Below are positions 12,626 through 12,627 of a DNA stretch of 12,627 bases, piece by piece. Origin of the DNA: Chloroflexota bacterium (GTDB lineage: Bacteria > Chloroflexota > Anaerolineae > B4-G1 > SLSP01); NCBI GenBank assembly GCA_022707725.1, contig JAKJAB010000019.1, forward strand, positions 1 to 12,627, in the 5' to 3' direction. The position numbers and the translations under genes are program-made. Numbering within the stretch: the first letter of the stretch is position 1; every line of letters begins with the position of its first letter. The notes under the pieces are model-generated. The model ran no database searches. It had not been told where the DNA came from and saw only the letters and a program-made list of their open reading frames with translations.

Positions 12626-12627
12626 GT

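Overview
The window is GC-rich chromosomal DNA from a bacterium. The gene set (a DHH-CBS-nucleotidyltransferase fusion, a WYL regulator, a MazEF-type module) and the many short degenerate intergenic repeats suggest an uncultured Chloroflexota (Anaerolineae-like) lineage. That placement is inference, since the window has no rRNA or other marker gene. No phage, CRISPR or tRNA is visible.

Layout. Positions 1-6284 are read leftwards: transketolase (at most its stop codon and a few residues lost at the left edge), a SAM methyltransferase 26 bp upstream of it, an unrecognised 217-residue protein, and an 879-residue DHH/DHHA1-CBS-tRNA nucleotidyltransferase fusion. From 6410 the direction reverses. 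A MazE/MazF-like toxin-antitoxin pair comes first, then a diacylglycerol-kinase-like lipid kinase whose stop overlaps the start of a PlsC-like acyltransferase, then cysteinyl-tRNA synthetase. A 375-bp spacer with an intrinsic terminator, a candidate promoter and two tandem hairpins leads to a rhodanese-domain lipoprotein. This meets, stop codon against stop codon, a leftward fragment of a sugar-phosphate isomerase/epimerase lacking its N-terminal half. A complete HTH-WYL regulator closes the window.

The genes are mostly housekeeping: pentose phosphate metabolism, tRNA 3'-end maturation, tRNA-Cys charging and phospholipid synthesis. The lipid kinase and acyltransferase form a clear coupled pair.

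The most unusual content is repeat DNA at the gene boundaries. (1) A 110-bp element at 8696-8805 has GTAA...TTAC terminal inverted repeats and a perfect 8-bp target duplication, which fits an IS66-type MITE. It supplies the stop codon of plsC. (2) Degenerate period-9 ACGGAT-NNN arrays lie at the 3' ends of three genes and supply or surround their stop codons. (3) Several unrelated period-7 arrays occur (GGATTTT, GCCATTY, AGTC-based and ACGCGAG-based). Two of them lie in frame inside the nucleotidyltransferase gene and add a low-complexity loop of about 35-40 residues to the catalytic head domain.
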